Assembly (NCBI RefSeq): GCF_003573695.1
Contig: NC_039365.1
Span: forward strand, 80,487,082 to 80,551,081
Length of the DNA stretch: 64,000 bases
DNA from: Papaver somniferum
Lineage: Eukaryota > Streptophyta > Magnoliopsida > Ranunculales > Papaveraceae
Direction of reading: 5' to 3'
Part shown: one piece after another, positions 1 to 12,007 of the stretch
Position numbering within the stretch: position 1 is the stretch's first letter
Layout: every line of letters starts with the position of its first letter
Translations under genes and position numbers: made by a program
Notes under the pieces: model-generated
Told to the model about the DNA's origin: nothing
The model's database searches: none
The model's input: only the letters and a program-made list of their open reading frames with translations

Positions 1-2075
1 ACTGCAAGAAAGGAGTGCTTTAAGTTTAAGAGATCAATCTGTAGGACTCCGGCCTAAACCAAGACAATGGTCGTTCCAGAGTCAATTTGGTCACAAGAGA
101 GGATGGGTTGATCTGTAGTAGGGAAGCTGAGAAATGTGTGAGATCAATGGTGATCGAAGATTGTGGGTGTGTTGCGTATTCTGCATGAAGAAATAAGATA
201 AGTTCTGATTGATTGAATTTTTCTCTGTTGAGAGTAATTGCTCAGACATTTAGTTCTTAATCTCTTGTTGTTTGTTTGACGAAAGATTGTCTTGTTCTTC
301 AATCATGATTCAGAGACTTACTTATATTGCTAGAATTGTAAACACCTTGATCCCATGAAGTGTGATAGTTGCTGGAGTCAAAGAGTGGGAAGTGGAGATC
401 GTGTTAAAACCAGTTGCTCATCGTGCGGATACTTGGTTGATTTTCCATCCACTACTTTGCTAACTCCTCCAACTGATTGCACGACTTGCTCACGTTCTCA
501 TCATGTGTATGAACACACGTGCCGTAGACCGCCAGACCAAAACCCTAGTTAATATCCCCCCATGTGACACGATTGTGCCGTAGTCCTTGTATTGCTGAGT
601 CGAACGTGATTTGAAAATGTTCTAAGACTCATGAACTGAACGTGTCTGTTGAGACAGAGGTATAATTCTCGAGTAAATGTTGATAGTTAAGGTGAGCAAA
701 TATTGCTCATTTGATGGATTGTTGAATATTGATAGTTGAACCAATATTCCTTAGTCTGAGCAAATGTTGCTCGTTTGATGAATTATTGGTAGCAGGACCA
801 AAATAAAATATTAATTTAAAATACTGGTAACTGAACCGAGTATAATTAATTAGAATGTTGATCATGGGATCAACGTGAAATTATTAGTGTTTGAATCTGC
901 TCAGAACTATGTTTTGCAGATCTTTGGATCCGAAAACCCTAATTTTGATCAATTGTTGATCAATTGATGATTTATTGAAAATAAACTACGGAGTGAAGGA
1001 GGGATCGGCTACATGGGATGATGAGTCGACCATGTAACGCCCGGATGCTCAAGTGAGCAAAATACCAAAATCTCTTGAAGACCGGTTGGTGAAAAGATGA
1101 TTAAATGCTGGTTTAATCCTTCATTAAAATAATGTTCGTCTGAACCTTAGGTGATAAAATCTAATAGATTATGAAAAGATGAAGGACCGACCAAGGGGTC
1201 ATGTGACCGACCCTGGTTGGTTACGGGATCGACTGACGATCGTTTCATGAAATTCCAAATTGTTTGGAAGAGTTTGAACCTAATGTGAACAAATTAGGTC
1301 AAATGATGAAAATGTGTGGGACCGGCCTTTTGCAAGCCAAAGAGCCAACCTTATTCGGTCAAGGTAATATGATCATGTCACCAAAGTGTTCATGTCTCAG
1401 TTCTAAGAGTGTTGACATTTTCTGATGCGCATTTGAGCAACATTTGAGAAAATATGAAGAATTCAGGGTTTTGCTGAAACTGAGGAATTTCCATGAGACG
1501 ATGGAAATAATAAATAAAATAAGGGATCACAAGGTGTTGGACTGGCCACGGCTAGGGCATGGCCGGCCGTCTAGCAAGCCCGGTCCCGTGACACCTTTCC
1601 CAATTTTTATGTAATTTTATGTAATTTCCTTGATGTGAAGGAAATACCATGAAATTGAGGAGTTTCATAAGGTTAAGGAATTTCCATGAGATGATGGAAA
1701 TAATAATAATAAAATAAGGAATCATGAAGTGTGGGACCGGCTATGGCCGACCGGCCAATAAGCCAGGTCCCATGGCACTTTTCCTAATTTAATATTATTT
1801 TCATGTTTTTAGGGAAATATCATGAAATCAAGGAGTTTGTTGAAACCAAGGAGTTTCCTTGAAGTGAAGGAGTTTCCATGAGACGAAGGAAACAAATAAT
1901 AATAATAAAATAAAGGCGCGTGGGACCGGCCACGACTAGGGCATGGTCGGCCGGCTAGGGCCTGGTCCCACGAGTCTTCCCTAATTTTATATCTTTTCCT
2001 TGATGTGAAGGAAATATTATGAAATCGAGGAATTCCATGGCATGAAGGAAATAATAATAAAATAATAAGGAATGC
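1..2075 (-). repeat. E1 left (3') LTR, first part
   Basis: Position 1 aligns with 31928 of the right LTR, so about 104 bp of this LTR lie left of the window. Similarity to 31928-34060 is continuous apart from small indels, including about 70 bp near 32500-32570 that is absent here. It breaks at the shared string AAGGAATGC, where the LINE begins. Short ORFs here are not conserved with the other LTR and I do not call them genes. Confidence 0.9.
1533..1972. repeat. Tandem hairpin-forming units in E1 left LTR
   Basis: Three imperfect units about 190-200 bp apart each carry a GC-rich core that begins near GGGACCGGCCA and ends near CCGGTCCC, at roughly 1533-1590, 1729-1774 and 1918-1972. The arms are complementary and enclose GGCCGGCCGG-like sequence. 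AT-rich linkers with GAAGGAAAT and ATAATAATAA separate the cores. Two further units follow after the LINE/Athila insertion at 13929-13985 and 14133-14190. Confidence 0.8.
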
Positions 2076-2083
2076 TCAGCTAG

Positions 2084-2556
2084 GATATTTACACCAACTT
2101 AACAGAAACAGAACCTGATTGGGAGGAACATAATATTATGTCCAGTAAACACGTGCCTCCTAAAGCGATGTTTTTATTTTGGGATGCGTTATATGATTCA
2201 CTACCAACTAGAGCGATGCTTCAGTATAGGCGGTTTATTATTCAATCGAATTTATGTTTGTTCTGCAACTCATCTGTAGAAACATTGGAGCATATGTTCA
2301 TTCACTGTAGTTGGTATTCGAAATTATGTGATAGTTTTATATCTGGTATGAGAATTAACTGGGTATTGCCGTATAACTTCAAGTCTCTTATGCACATCTG
2401 GAGGATAGCAAGAGTTTCACCAAGACGACAAGGGGTTTGGCAACTAATCCCATATGTTATATGTTGGGAATTATGGAATGAACGTAACAGGAGGGTGCAT
2501 GGGGGAAGATCGAAATCATTTTATGAGCTGGAAATTTTGGTGAAGATTTTGATTTG
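2084..2556 (+). pseudogene. LINE reverse transcriptase C-terminal zinc-binding (zf-RVT) fragment
   Basis: The frame is open from 2084, with the first ATG at 2138, through to the Athila insertion site. It encodes the cysteine/histidine domain found downstream of the polymerase in plant L1-like ORF2. The diagnostic stretch is CLFCNSSVETLEHMFIHC, followed by a Trp-rich segment with WELWNERNRR. No endonuclease or polymerase domain is present because the copy is 5'-truncated. Athila interrupts the frame at 2557. On the far side, after one copy of the ATTTG duplication, the same frame stays open to a TAG at 13811-13813, which suggests the LINE copy was little decayed when Athila arrived. Confidence 0.85.
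2552..2556. repeat. Athila target site duplication ATTTG, left copy
   Basis: ATTTG immediately precedes the TGAT of the left LTR and recurs directly after the ATCA of the right LTR at 13724-13728. Confidence 0.95.
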
Positions 2557-4273
2557 TGATAGACACATTTTTGTGTCAGATTTTTCTCGATTCTATATAT
2601 TGTTAGGGCTCATTTTTGTACTTATTATGGTGTTTTATTTATTTGTAGGTATTTTTGGCCAATAAACATTTTTTGGAAAAAATTGGCTCGAAAAGTTGAT
2701 AAAAGCACCCGGAGGAACCTGCTATACGGACCCTTGAGTTTGGATAAGGGGCACCCAGTTACTAAGGGGCACCCTATGGCTATCTACACCCCAATTGCTT
2801 AAGGGAGACCAGTCACAGATAAGGGGAGGTCATCTTCAACTATTCAAATCTCAAATTTGGCGGGAAAGTTTGTCCAACAAAGTTCATACTTAGGGTTGGA
2901 TTTTTCGGCAAGATTTAAAGAGACTCAATCGTTAATATTGGTTGGGACAGGCTTCTTAAGGTTAAACAGGGTGGATAGGTCCATCAGATTTGATTAAGTA
3001 GGGCCGGATCACCGAGTTTGATTGAAACAATGGAGGATGGGTTTCTCGGGTTTTCAGGGAAGGGTTCGAGAGAGGTATATCCGGAGTTTTTCATGGAACA
3101 AATTCAGACCAACACTTTGCGACAAGATAGGAACGGTAAGCAGTTTGGTTTCGAAGAAATAGGAGAGTAACGTGAGTTACGTAAAAACAGAGAAGGAGAA
3201 AGTTTCCGAGATTTGTTTCTCTGTTTATGGAAGTTACGTGGCCAGATGAGTAACTAAGATTCTCTATTCGATATCAGTACATCCTTTGAAGAGTTTGGAA
3301 AGTGTAAAATACGCTAGAAGACGCGTAAAGAACGATTTGGAGAGAATTATTCCCGAAACTTGTGGTGGAGGAAAAGATATAATATTGGAATGATTAATCG
3401 AGATATTTTTTGCCCGGAGATGTATATATAGCATGTGGTGAGGTCAAGGAAAAGAAGTCTGGAGTTTGGCAACCTTAGGAGAATTTTAGAACCCAACAGA
3501 GAAGAATCAGTCGAGTTGCAGAGCAAATTACACCAGCAGGAGAAGAAGAAGAAGCTGAAGAACAAACACCATTCAAAACAGTCGTTTTGTCAGTCTTAAT
3601 ATCTCAACACTTAGGCGTCTCAATTTGTAACACTGCTACAGTAACCAACAGGTCTCTGTAACAGTTCGTCGTTTGTAACAGCTTCTTTGTAGCGCCAATA
3701 CAGCATTGCAAACTGTCTGTTTTATTGTCTTCATTCCTTTTAATCAACTTTTGAACCATAAACCAATATTTTAAGCAAGTGATTAATATGAGGAGCTAAA
3801 CCCCATTGCTGAGGCGATAGAGGAAGCTATTTTTCCAACAAAAAGTGGTATATTCTATTTTATCTTTTTATTTGCAATAATTATATGATTATTTGCCTTG
3901 AACTATTATTGAATATGATTTTTATTTGAGTGATTGTGATCTATTTTGATGGAGTATGCTTAGTTTTAAGACTTTTGATGCTTCATACTTGGTATTTACA
4001 ATTATTACTTTTGAAAATCTACTTGTTGCAATATTTTAGAATCAAATTAAACAAGAAAATTGCATAAATAGAAGTATTGGTTTAATCACTTTGAACTTGG
4101 AAAATAGTGGAATCTTAGCCTCAGTGTTTCTTTTAATATTGATATCATCTTTGATTGAGTTTGCTATAATTTTTAGTGAGTTTTCTATTTTAATATTAGA
4201 ATTGAAGTCTAATTAATATCCTTCACAAGTCTGAGAATCGAACCACTTTTACCACTATCTACAAATCACATCA
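2557..4273 (+). repeat. Athila 5' LTR
   Basis: Begins TGATAGACACA and ends CACATCA, with matching 4-bp terminal inverted repeats TGAT/ATCA. It is collinear with 12008-13723. Short ORFs inside it are incidental. Confidence 0.95.
3423..3430 (+). promoter_or_regulatory. Candidate TATA box in Athila 5' LTR
   Basis: TATATATA lies about 870 nt into the LTR and is preserved in the 3' LTR at 12873-12880. This is the best core-promoter candidate by position and sequence; there is no transcript evidence. Confidence 0.5.
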
Positions 4274-4278
4274 ATTTT

Positions 4279-4296
4279 TGGCGCCGCCGACGCGGA
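4279..4296 (+). other. Athila primer binding site (tRNA-Asp type)
   Basis: TGGCGCCGCCGACGCGGA starts five bases after the 5' LTR. It resembles the TGGCGCCGTTGCCGGGGA-type sites complementary to Asp tRNA that are usual in Athila and Tat elements, with a few mismatches. Confidence 0.8.
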
Positions 4297-5363
4297 CTTG
4301 TTTTTAGGGTTTTAGATTTATTTTATTTTATTTTATTATTATTTTTGTCCTTTTTTATGTTTTTGGGTATTTATCTTGTGTCTACAGGTTCTGGATCATA
4401 AAGAAAATTGAGCCAAGGAGTTTGGTGATTTCATAAAGACTTGGAGCTAAAGATTTAAGCAAAAAGAACAGAAAAGAAGACAATTTTATTTTAGACAATT
4501 TTAGTTTACGGTTTATTTATATTTAAAAAAAAAAAAACAAAACTGTATTAGGGTTTATTATTTTTGTAAATTTTCTTTATTTTTTTTTGGACTTTTGGAC
4601 TTTGGGACATTTTTTTTATTACCCTACGGAAGGGTACTTTAAATATAAACTGTTTGCAGAGAAGGAGGACAATTACGATATTGTCTCTGCACCTTGGCTT
4701 CGTACACTAGACATCGGAGTCAGTGGCCCGAGTCGACTACAACCGATTCATCCCCCCGTCGGAACGGGAGTAAGATTCTAAACACTCGCGAATCCCCTGT
4801 CAGCGAGTTACTGGACTCCTTCGTATGCATTATGTTTGAGGACTGAATACAGACATTTATTTTTCTAGTAAAGGGCAAGGCCTGGCCATACAAGATAAGG
4901 GTTCGGATTTCATCACCGTTCTCTTCTTGCCCGCTTTAGGAACACGTAACCTACGCGAACCTAAGCCTAAAATTTTGACTAGAACGAGACCGATAGGTAA
5001 CGAGCTTAACAGGAAAGTCATTCGAAAAATATTGGTTACTCTTTTAAGCATACTTCGAAGTTCTTGACGGTTTCTGTAAGTTGAATGCGTGACTGCGCCG
5101 CCTTGTAATACCGGTGAGGCCTTGGGTATCAAAGCTCCACCGAGCTTCCCTCGCCTCTATTCAACTTACGTTAACTCGATTGATTCCAGAGGGGTTTTCT
5201 TAAATTGTAACGAATTCCCGTTCGAAGGATTAGAAGCTGGTCTAGAAACAATCTAAGTGGAGCCATCATGCTTTTTGTTTTGCTAGAAATCAATAGGTTT
5301 GATTTGGTTGAGTCGGCCTTGATCTGTGTTTGCTTACCCTTCCAATTTAGAAAATTCTATTGT
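4297..5363 (+). other. Athila 5' leader, non-coding
   Basis: About 1.1 kb between primer site and gag. It starts T- and A-rich (poly-T and poly-A runs around 4310-4610) and then becomes more balanced. I see no ORF with recognisable homology on either strand. Confidence 0.6.
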
Positions 5364-6623
5364 ATGCCTGAACGTAAAAGAGACGCACTAGGTAGATTTG
5401 TTAAAGAGAAACCTAGTAGTTCGAAGCGTCTCGATTACCTTAATCTAGAAAGTCCGGCTTTTGAAGAGTCTGTTTTTGAACGTTCTTTGACTGAGGAGAG
5501 AATCCTGTTGCTCCGATAGCGCCAGAAATGGCAACTTTGAAAGCTTTGTTGAATCCAACTAGGACTACCGTCCTTCGTGTATTAAGTTAGCTGAAACGGA
5601 GGCACCCTATGAACTGAAACCTGGGACCTTACAGATGCTCCCAATCTTTTTAGGGAAAGAAAATGAAAACCCTTATTACCATGTTAGGGATTTTGAGGAA
5701 ATTTGTAGTACTCTAAGAATTAGAGGCTTAGATGATGATGCTTTGAAACTTAGGTTATTCCCATTTTCCCTGAAAGATAAGGCCAAGTCGTGGCTGTATA
5801 GTTTGGACTCCGAGTCAATTGAGACATATGAACAACTTACATCTGCCTTTTTCAATAAGTTTTTCCCTAGGCACAAAACATCGTCTATTAGGACGCAAAT
5901 ATGCACATTTTCACAACAAGAGGGAGAATCTTTATAGGTATTTGGAAAGGTTCAATGATTTATTATCCCAGTGTCCTCATCATGGTTTAGAAAAGGTTAG
6001 GCTAGTTCAGATCCTTTATGAGGGTTTAGATTATTCCACAACGACCATGGTTGAGTCTCTATGCACTGGTGGATTTGAAAACCAAACTGTTGATGCGGCG
6101 ATGGAATTTTTTAATGAAATCGCCGAAAAAACCCAGCAATGGGAAAATAGTAGGGCACCCCAGAAAACAATTCTTTTAAGTAGAGGAAACGTTAATAGGG
6201 TAGAAGGAGGCTATGAATCAGATGCCAAAATTGCTGCTATAGCAAAAAGGTTAGAAGCCTTAGAAGTGGGCCAGACTAGTGGTAGAGTGGAGCCTTTTTG
6301 GGAAGGCCAGAATATTGAAGAGCAGGCCAATGCTCTTTATAATAACACTAGATTTGATAACCGTCAAAAGATTGACCCATATTCAGAAACCTATAATCCT
6401 GGTTGGAGAAACCATCCGAACCTTTCGTGGTCTAAGGGCCAAAGTCAAGGTCAGTTTAGTAATTCTAATGCTCCCCCAGGTTTTGGCTATACTAAGAATC
6501 CTTCAGGACTAGCTCAGTTTCAGAATCAGTCAGATAAGAAAATCCTAAGTTTAGAGGAATCTCTCGCCTTGTTAACTCAGCAAACTGCAAAATTCCAGTT
6601 ATCCGTAGAAGAGTCTACAAGCT
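5364..6623 (+). pseudogene. gag: Athila gag, frameshifted
   Basis: Gag forms the virus-like particle that packages element RNA. The likely start is the ATG at 5364, giving a basic N-terminus (MPERKRDALGRF). The main capsid region lies at about 5600-6100 and includes WLYSLDSESIETYEQL and, in a second frame, YLERFNDLLSQCPHHG, the usual retrotransposon gag core. It is broken by a stop at 5517, a frame change near 5570, another near 5930, and a stop at 6623. Downstream the sequence is Gln/Asn rich. I see no CCHC knuckle in it. The next frame (from 6699) continues the gag-protease linker. Confidence 0.85.
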
Positions 6624-6698
6624 AGTAACAGGATAGGACAAGAAAATAGTCAGGCTATTTCCGAGTTAAAAACCCAGGTTGGTCTGATAAGTGATTCT

Positions 6699-9028
6699 TT
6701 GAGAGAAAAAGGTAAGTTTCCTAGTCAAACACAACCCAACCCTAGAGGAGTTCATGAATTAGGTGCAAAACCATCGAATCAATTGAATGTTGTTAGAACC
6801 CTTAGAAGTGGTAGAGTTGTAGACAATAAGGTAACCATGCCCGATAGTGAACATACTGTAGTTCACCCCTCAGGATCTCACCTCTCAGACCAGTAGCTGA
6901 AGAGACTGATAAAGTTTCTGATGATGTGAATTCGGTTCCTGAAAGGTCTGATTTTAGGCCTAGAGCCCCATTTCCTCAGCTATTAGTACCAACAAAGAAG
7001 GAATCGAACTTTAATGACATAGTGGAGGTTTTTAAGCAAGTTACCATAAACCTTCCCTTATTAGATGCAATTAGGCAAATTCCTGCTTATGCCAAGTTCC
7101 TTAAGGATATGTGTACGCGAAAGCGAAAACTTAGCGTCCATAAGAAAGCCTTTTTAGCTAGTCACGTAAGTTCAATCATTCAGAACACCACAACTCCAAA
7201 GTACAAAGACCCAGGTTCTCCTACCATTGCTTGCACAATAGGTAACTTCCGGGTAGAAAAAGCTTTACTTGACTTAGGAGCCAGTGTGAACTTACTGCCA
7301 TTCCATGTATACTTACAGCTAGGACTTGGTGAAATGAAACCTACTCAGATGACACTGCAGTTAGCTGATAGGTCTGTTAAAATCCCTCGAGGTGTTATCG
7401 AGGATGTTCTTATTGAGGTCGACAAGTTTATTTATCCAGTGGATTTCGTGGTCCTAGATACCCAACCTGTCCCTGACCCAGAGAACCAGATACCTGTGAT
7501 TTTAGGTCGCCCATTTTTAGCTACGTCTAATGCGATCATTAACTGTCGAAATGGTGTGATGAGTTTATCTTTTGGTAATATGACTATGGAGATGAACATT
7601 TTTAATGTCAGTAAGCAACCTCATGAGCTAGATGACACATGTGTTGAGGAGGTGAACATGATAGAAGCCTTAGTTCAGGAGTCATTACCAAACATCTTGT
7701 CTGAAGACCCATTAGAAAGTTGTCTATCCCATTTTGGTTTAGATTTTGACGACGATAGCACTATTGAACAGGTGAATGCTCTATTAGATTCTACCCCTGT
7801 GTTAGACACTGATAGATGGAAAGCTAGGTTCGAACCGTTACCAGTTTCTGAGACTACCCTAATTCCTTCTTTAGAAGAGCCCCCAAAGTTGGACCTTAAA
7901 CCACTACCCGATACTCTAAAGTATGTGTTTTTAGGCCCATCTGAGACTTTACCTGTGATTGTAGCTTCCAATTTGGATAGTGATCAGGAAAGTAGGCTAG
8001 TAAATGTACTTCAAGACAATAAGGAAGCTTTAGGGTGGACTATAGCAGACATTAAGGGTATAAGTCCTACTGTGTGTATGCATCAGATTCATTTAGAGGA
8101 AGACTCCAAACCTTCTAGGGAGATGCAACGTCGACTGAACCCTAACATGAAAGAGGTAGTTCGAAAAGAGGTGCTTAAGTTGTTAGATGCGGGTATTATT
8201 TACCCAATTTCAGACAGTAAGTGGGTCAGCCCTGTTCAGGTTGTCCCCAAGAAATCAGGTATCACTGTAGTCCAGAATGATAATAATGAATTAATCCCAA
8301 CCCGAGTGACCACGGGATGGCGTGTGTGTATTGACTATAGGAAATTGAACAAGGTCACAAGGAAGGATCACTTTCCCCTTCCTTTTATCGACCAAATGCT
8401 AGAGCGATTAGCTGGACATAGTCACTATTGCTTCTTAGATGGCTACTCCGGTTATAATCAGATCGTTATTGCCCCAGAAGACCAAGAGAAAACCACTTTT
8501 ACCTGTCCCTTTGGTACCTTTGCGTATAGACGCATGCCTTTCGGGCTATGTAATGCCCCTGCAACTTTTCAGCGTTGTATGATGAGCATATTTTCTGATA
8601 TGGTAGAACGGTTCTTAGAGGTCTTTATGGATGATTTTTCAGTGTTTGGTTCATCTTTCGATGAGTGCTTGCATCATTTGACATTAGTGTTGACTAGGTG
8701 TAAGGAAAAAAATTTAGTGCTTAATTGGGAAAAATGCCATTTCATGGTTAAATCAGGAATTGTATTAGGGCACATCGTCTCTTCAAAAGGTATAGAGGTA
8801 GACAAAGCCAAAGTTGACCTTATTAAGACTTTACAGGTCCCAAAAACCGTAAAAGATATTAGGTCATTCCTAGGGCATGCAGGTTTTTACCGTCGATTCA
8901 TTAAGGATTTTAGCTTGATTTCTAGACCTCTTTGCAATTTGCTTGCAAAAGATGTTAAGTTTGTCTTTGATGATGCTTGTTTAAGGCTTTTGAGAAGCTT
9001 AAAACTTTACTCACTACTGCCCCGATAG
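6699..9028 (+). pseudogene. pol: Athila pol, first part: linker, protease and reverse transcriptase
   Basis: The long frame 6926-9028 (700 codons) carries the aspartic protease and reverse transcriptase. The protease active site DLGAS is at codon 116 (7271-7285), followed by the flap and the ILGRPFL motif near 7498-7518. Reverse transcriptase covers about 8100-8950: CIDYRKLNKVTRKDHFPLP (near 8325), FLDGYSGYNQI, RRMPFGLCNAPATFQ, and the catalytic MDD at 8627-8635. A preceding frame (6699-6896) holds the linker from gag. The frame is lost near 8985, where the RT-RNase H connection should continue. All catalytic residues I can check in RT and protease are present, so decay is recent. Confidence 0.92.
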
Positions 9029-9039
9029 TCCAGGCACCT

Positions 9040-9359
9040 AACTGGAACCTACCCTTTGAGATTATGTGTGATCTTCAGATTATGCTATAGGCGTTTTTAG
9101 GACACGAGAAAACAAATTACTTCATGTGATTTACTATGCTAGCAAAACTCTGAATGATGCCCAAATGAACTACACAACTACCGAGAAGGAACTTTTAGCC
9201 ATCGTGTTTGCCTTGGATAAGTTTAGGTCCTACCTATTAGGTTCTAAGATCATAATCTATACAGATCATGCTGCTTTGAAATACCTTTTATCTAAGAAGG
9301 ATACCAAACCTAGATTGATTAGATGGATCCTAGTTACAGGAATTTTCCCCAGACATTAG
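9040..9359 (+). pseudogene. pol: Athila RNase H, broken
   Basis: The RNase H that removes the RNA template is recognisable from [20 protein letters not shown], where the Glu is a catalytic residue, and from [12 protein letters not shown], which carries a catalytic Asp. The open segment is 9126-9359. Upstream the frame is disturbed between 9028 and 9126, removing continuity with RT. It shifts again near 9345, before the conserved DHLSR-like end that is readable near 9391. Confidence 0.88.
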
Positions 9360-9396
9360 AGACAAAAAGGGTGCAGAAAATGTAGTAGCAGACCAC

Positions 9397-10785
9397 TTGT
9401 CTAGGCTAGTTGTTAGTTCCCCTAGTGATTCCCTTCCTATAAGGGATAGCTTTCCTGATGAACAATTGTTCTCTGTTTCCCAATCACCTTGGTATGCAAA
9501 TATAGTGAATTATCTTGTTACTGGTCGAACCCCTCAACATTGGGGTAAGCAAGATCGTTCTAGGTTTTTAGCCGAGGTTAAGCATTTCTTTTGGGACGAT
9601 CCTTATCTGTTTAAGTATTGTCCGGACCAGATTATTAGGAGATGTGTATCTGAGAGTGACCAGTCTAGTATTATCTCCTTTTGTCATGAACATGCATGTG
9701 GGGGTCATTTTAGTGCTAAGAAGACTGCTGCTAAGATTTTGCAGTGTGGATTTTACTGGCCTTCGTTGTTTAAAGATTCCCATAGTCATTGTGTTTCTTG
9801 TGAGCGTTGCCAGAAGTTAGGAACCATTTCCCGTAGAAATATGATGCCTTTGAACCCTATTTTAGTGATTGAGGTCTTTGATGTGTGGGGCATTGATTTT
9901 ATGGGTCCATTTCCTATTTTGCTTGGTTATCTTTACATACTTGTCGCTGTAGACTATGTGTCTAAGTGGGTTGAGGCGGTTCCGTATAAAACGAATGATC
10001 ACAGGGTCGTAGTCCAGTTTTTGAAAGAGAATATACTTACACGTTTTGGTACGCCGCGAGCTATAATTAGTGATGGAGGTTCACACTTTTGTAATAGACC
10101 GTTTTCTCTTTTAATGAAACAATACGGTATTACCCATAAAGTAGAAACCCCATATCACCCTCAGACTAGTGGTCAGGTAGAGGTTTCCAATAGGGAAATT
10201 AAACGTATTCTAGAGAAAACAGTTAATCCAAATAGGGAAGACTGGTCGTCGAGGCTTACTGATGCCTTATGGGCTTACCGTACTGCGTTTAAGACACCCA
10301 TTGGAATGTCACCTTATCGTTTAGTGTTTATCAAGGCATGTCACCTGCCTGTTGAGTTAGAGCATCGAGCCTATTGGGCTATTAAGAACTTAAATTTTTC
10401 ACTTGACAAGGCAGGAGCTCAAAGAAAGATCCAGCTCAATGAGTTGGACGAGATTCGTAGAGATGCATACAATAATGCTAAGGAGTATAAGAACAAAATG
10501 AAACTTGTGCATGATAGGAATATTTTACGAAAGTCATTTTCTCCAGGTCAAAAAGTTCTTCTGTATGACACTCGTTTGCATCTATTCCCCGGGAAGTTGC
10601 GCTCTCGGTGGACCGGTCCTTTTGTGGTCCGTACTGTTTTTCCTCATGGCGCTGTTGAGATTGAGACACCAGATGGTAGTAGTTTTTCGAAGGTTAACGG
10701 TCAGCGATTGAAGCCCTTTTTAGAGCCTTTTCCTACAGGTGATGTTGAGGAGGTCCCTCTGGAGGACCCTGTTTACCTTGATTGA
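9397..10785 (+). CDS. pol: Athila integrase region, long open frame
   Basis: Integrase inserts the cDNA copy into chromosomes. The frame is open for 462 codons and lacks an ATG at its beginning, as expected for an internal part of a polyprotein. A zinc-binding HHCC region lies at about 9685-9810 (HEHACGGHF ... CERC). The catalytic core has Asp in WGIDFMGPF (9895-9897), Asp in IISDGGSHF (10072-10074) and Glu in GQVEVSNRE (10180-10182), with 35 residues between the last two: a complete DD35E triad. A GPY/F-type module follows (RWTGPFVVR, near 10606-10632). The frame ends at 10785 with an acidic tail. Of all coding parts here this is the best preserved. It cannot be expressed normally because the upstream frames are broken. 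Confidence 0.92.
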   Translation: MSRLVVSSPSDSLPIRDSFPDEQLFSVSQSPWYANIVNYLVTGRTPQHWGKQDRSRFLAEVKHFFWDDPYLFKYCPDQIIRRCVSESDQSSIISFCHEHACGGHFSAKKTAAKILQCGFYWPSLFKDSHSHCVSCERCQKLGTISRRNMMPLNPILVIEVFDVWGIDFMGPFPILLGYLYILVAVDYVSKWVEAVPYKTNDHRVVVQFLKENILTRFGTPRAIISDGGSHFCNRPFSLLMKQYGITHKVETPYHPQTSGQVEVSNREIKRILEKTVNPNREDWSSRLTDALWAYRTAFKTPIGMSPYRLVFIKACHLPVELEHRAYWAIKNLNFSLDKAGAQRKIQLNELDEIRRDAYNNAKEYKNKMKLVHDRNILRKSFSPGQKVLLYDTRLHLFPGKLRSRWTGPFVVRTVFPHGAVEIETPDGSSFSKVNGQRLKPFLEPFPTGDVEEVPLEDPVYLD

Positions 10786-12007
10786 CCATCGAGGCGATTT
10801 TGTATGTTGTATAATATTTTTGTAGGTTTTTGGTTACACTTCACCCAGGTACTATCTTTCCGACTTCTCTCTTTACTATTTCCTCATGTTATTTATATTT
10901 TTCGTATTGTTCTTTGATTAGAAACATTGAGGACAATGTTAGATTTAAGTTTGGGGGTGGGGTAGAACTTTTTGTTACCTTTTCGTTGCAATAAATAAAC
11001 CCCAGAGCCTAGAAATTTATCCCTATTAAGGATGGCACTAACCAATCTAAGTGGATGGAAGCATTTTGGTAGTAGGAGTTGAGGAACCAATCTGACTAGA
11101 TGGCAACATCTAAAGAGTCTATTCATAAAAGCACAGAGCTCAGATGTTAGAAATAACATGATAGTTTCACCATATCTCGTTGAGTCCTTTTCAATTCTGT
11201 TTTTATTTTGTTTTGTTTTTAAACCATGTTTATCTAAGTGATTAGGTGGGGCTCAGATTCAAGTTGTTACCAATGCTAGGGTGAATTAGGGTGATTGAGA
11301 TACAAAAAAAAAAAAAAAAAAAAAAAAAAAAGACCAGACCATCAGACCAACTGGAATAAATTCAATAAAGTCGACCACCGGAACCCTTGTATATGCCAGT
11401 TATGTTGACCTAGAGTTAGGATTATCGACCACTGGTACCCTTGTATATGCCAGTGTGTTGATATTAGTCAGACCGGTATCTCAGTCCATTAGGATAGGTT
11501 CATTTTGGCGGAGGCCTTCAGACAGATATGAGAAACACCGTTCACCTAGTAAACATCAAAACCATCTATGCTTTTCTATATCCATTCTTGATCTATCCAT
11601 GTGATTAGTTTTGACTCCGGATATTGATGTCCATAGTGCGACTATCAGAGTAGAGCTCTGTCACTTCATATGAATTTTAGTATGCTTGAGTGCAAACTCG
11701 TGTACAACAATTGGAATTTCGCATCAGGGTACTTCCTCATGTAGTCAATAAGTATGCCAACCAAGGAGATTCTTTAGTGCCTTCCAAGGTTCTGTGTAGA
11801 TATCTAGGGTCTGGAGTATAAAGGTTTTGTGGGTATACCTCTGGTAAGCCCTCCGGAGATAACACTCCGCCACTAGGGACACCTAGGGGTTTTAAAGGAT
11901 TATTGCATACGCTAAATGCAATCGACGATGCCTGCGACAGTGAGTTAGGATTTTATTTCTATTTTATTTTTTCTCGAGGACTAGCAAATAATAGGTTTGG
12001 GGGTATT
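10786..12007 (+). other. Athila 3' non-coding region, no env ORF
   Basis: About 1.2 kb with no supported coding sequence. It contains an internal purine tract TTTGGGGGTGGGG (10950-10962), a run of 28 A (11304-11331), and a two-copy imperfect repeat of about 38 bp (11371-11408 and 11424-11461) sharing CCCTTGTATATGCCAGT. Some Athila elements carry an env-like ORF here; this copy does not. Confidence 0.75.
11994..12007 (+). other. Athila polypurine tract
   Basis: GGTTTGGGGGTATT directly precedes the TGAT start of the 3' LTR. It would prime plus-strand DNA synthesis. Confidence 0.8.

Noticed and set aside
355..552. 65-codon Cys-rich frame in the E1 left LTR (and a similar one at 32289-32480)
   Set aside because: The frame and several Cys are not kept in the other LTR, and the start is in a different frame there. 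It is a chance ORF in LTR sequence.
7675..7971. Antisense ORFs inside Athila pol and gag (also 5676-5906, 9568-9789, 10478-10669)
   Set aside because: Shadows of the real sense frames, with no recognisable domain.
11304..11331. 28-A run as the tail of a retroposed gene
   Set aside because: No flanking target duplication and no coding sequence upstream that differs from the Athila 3' region.
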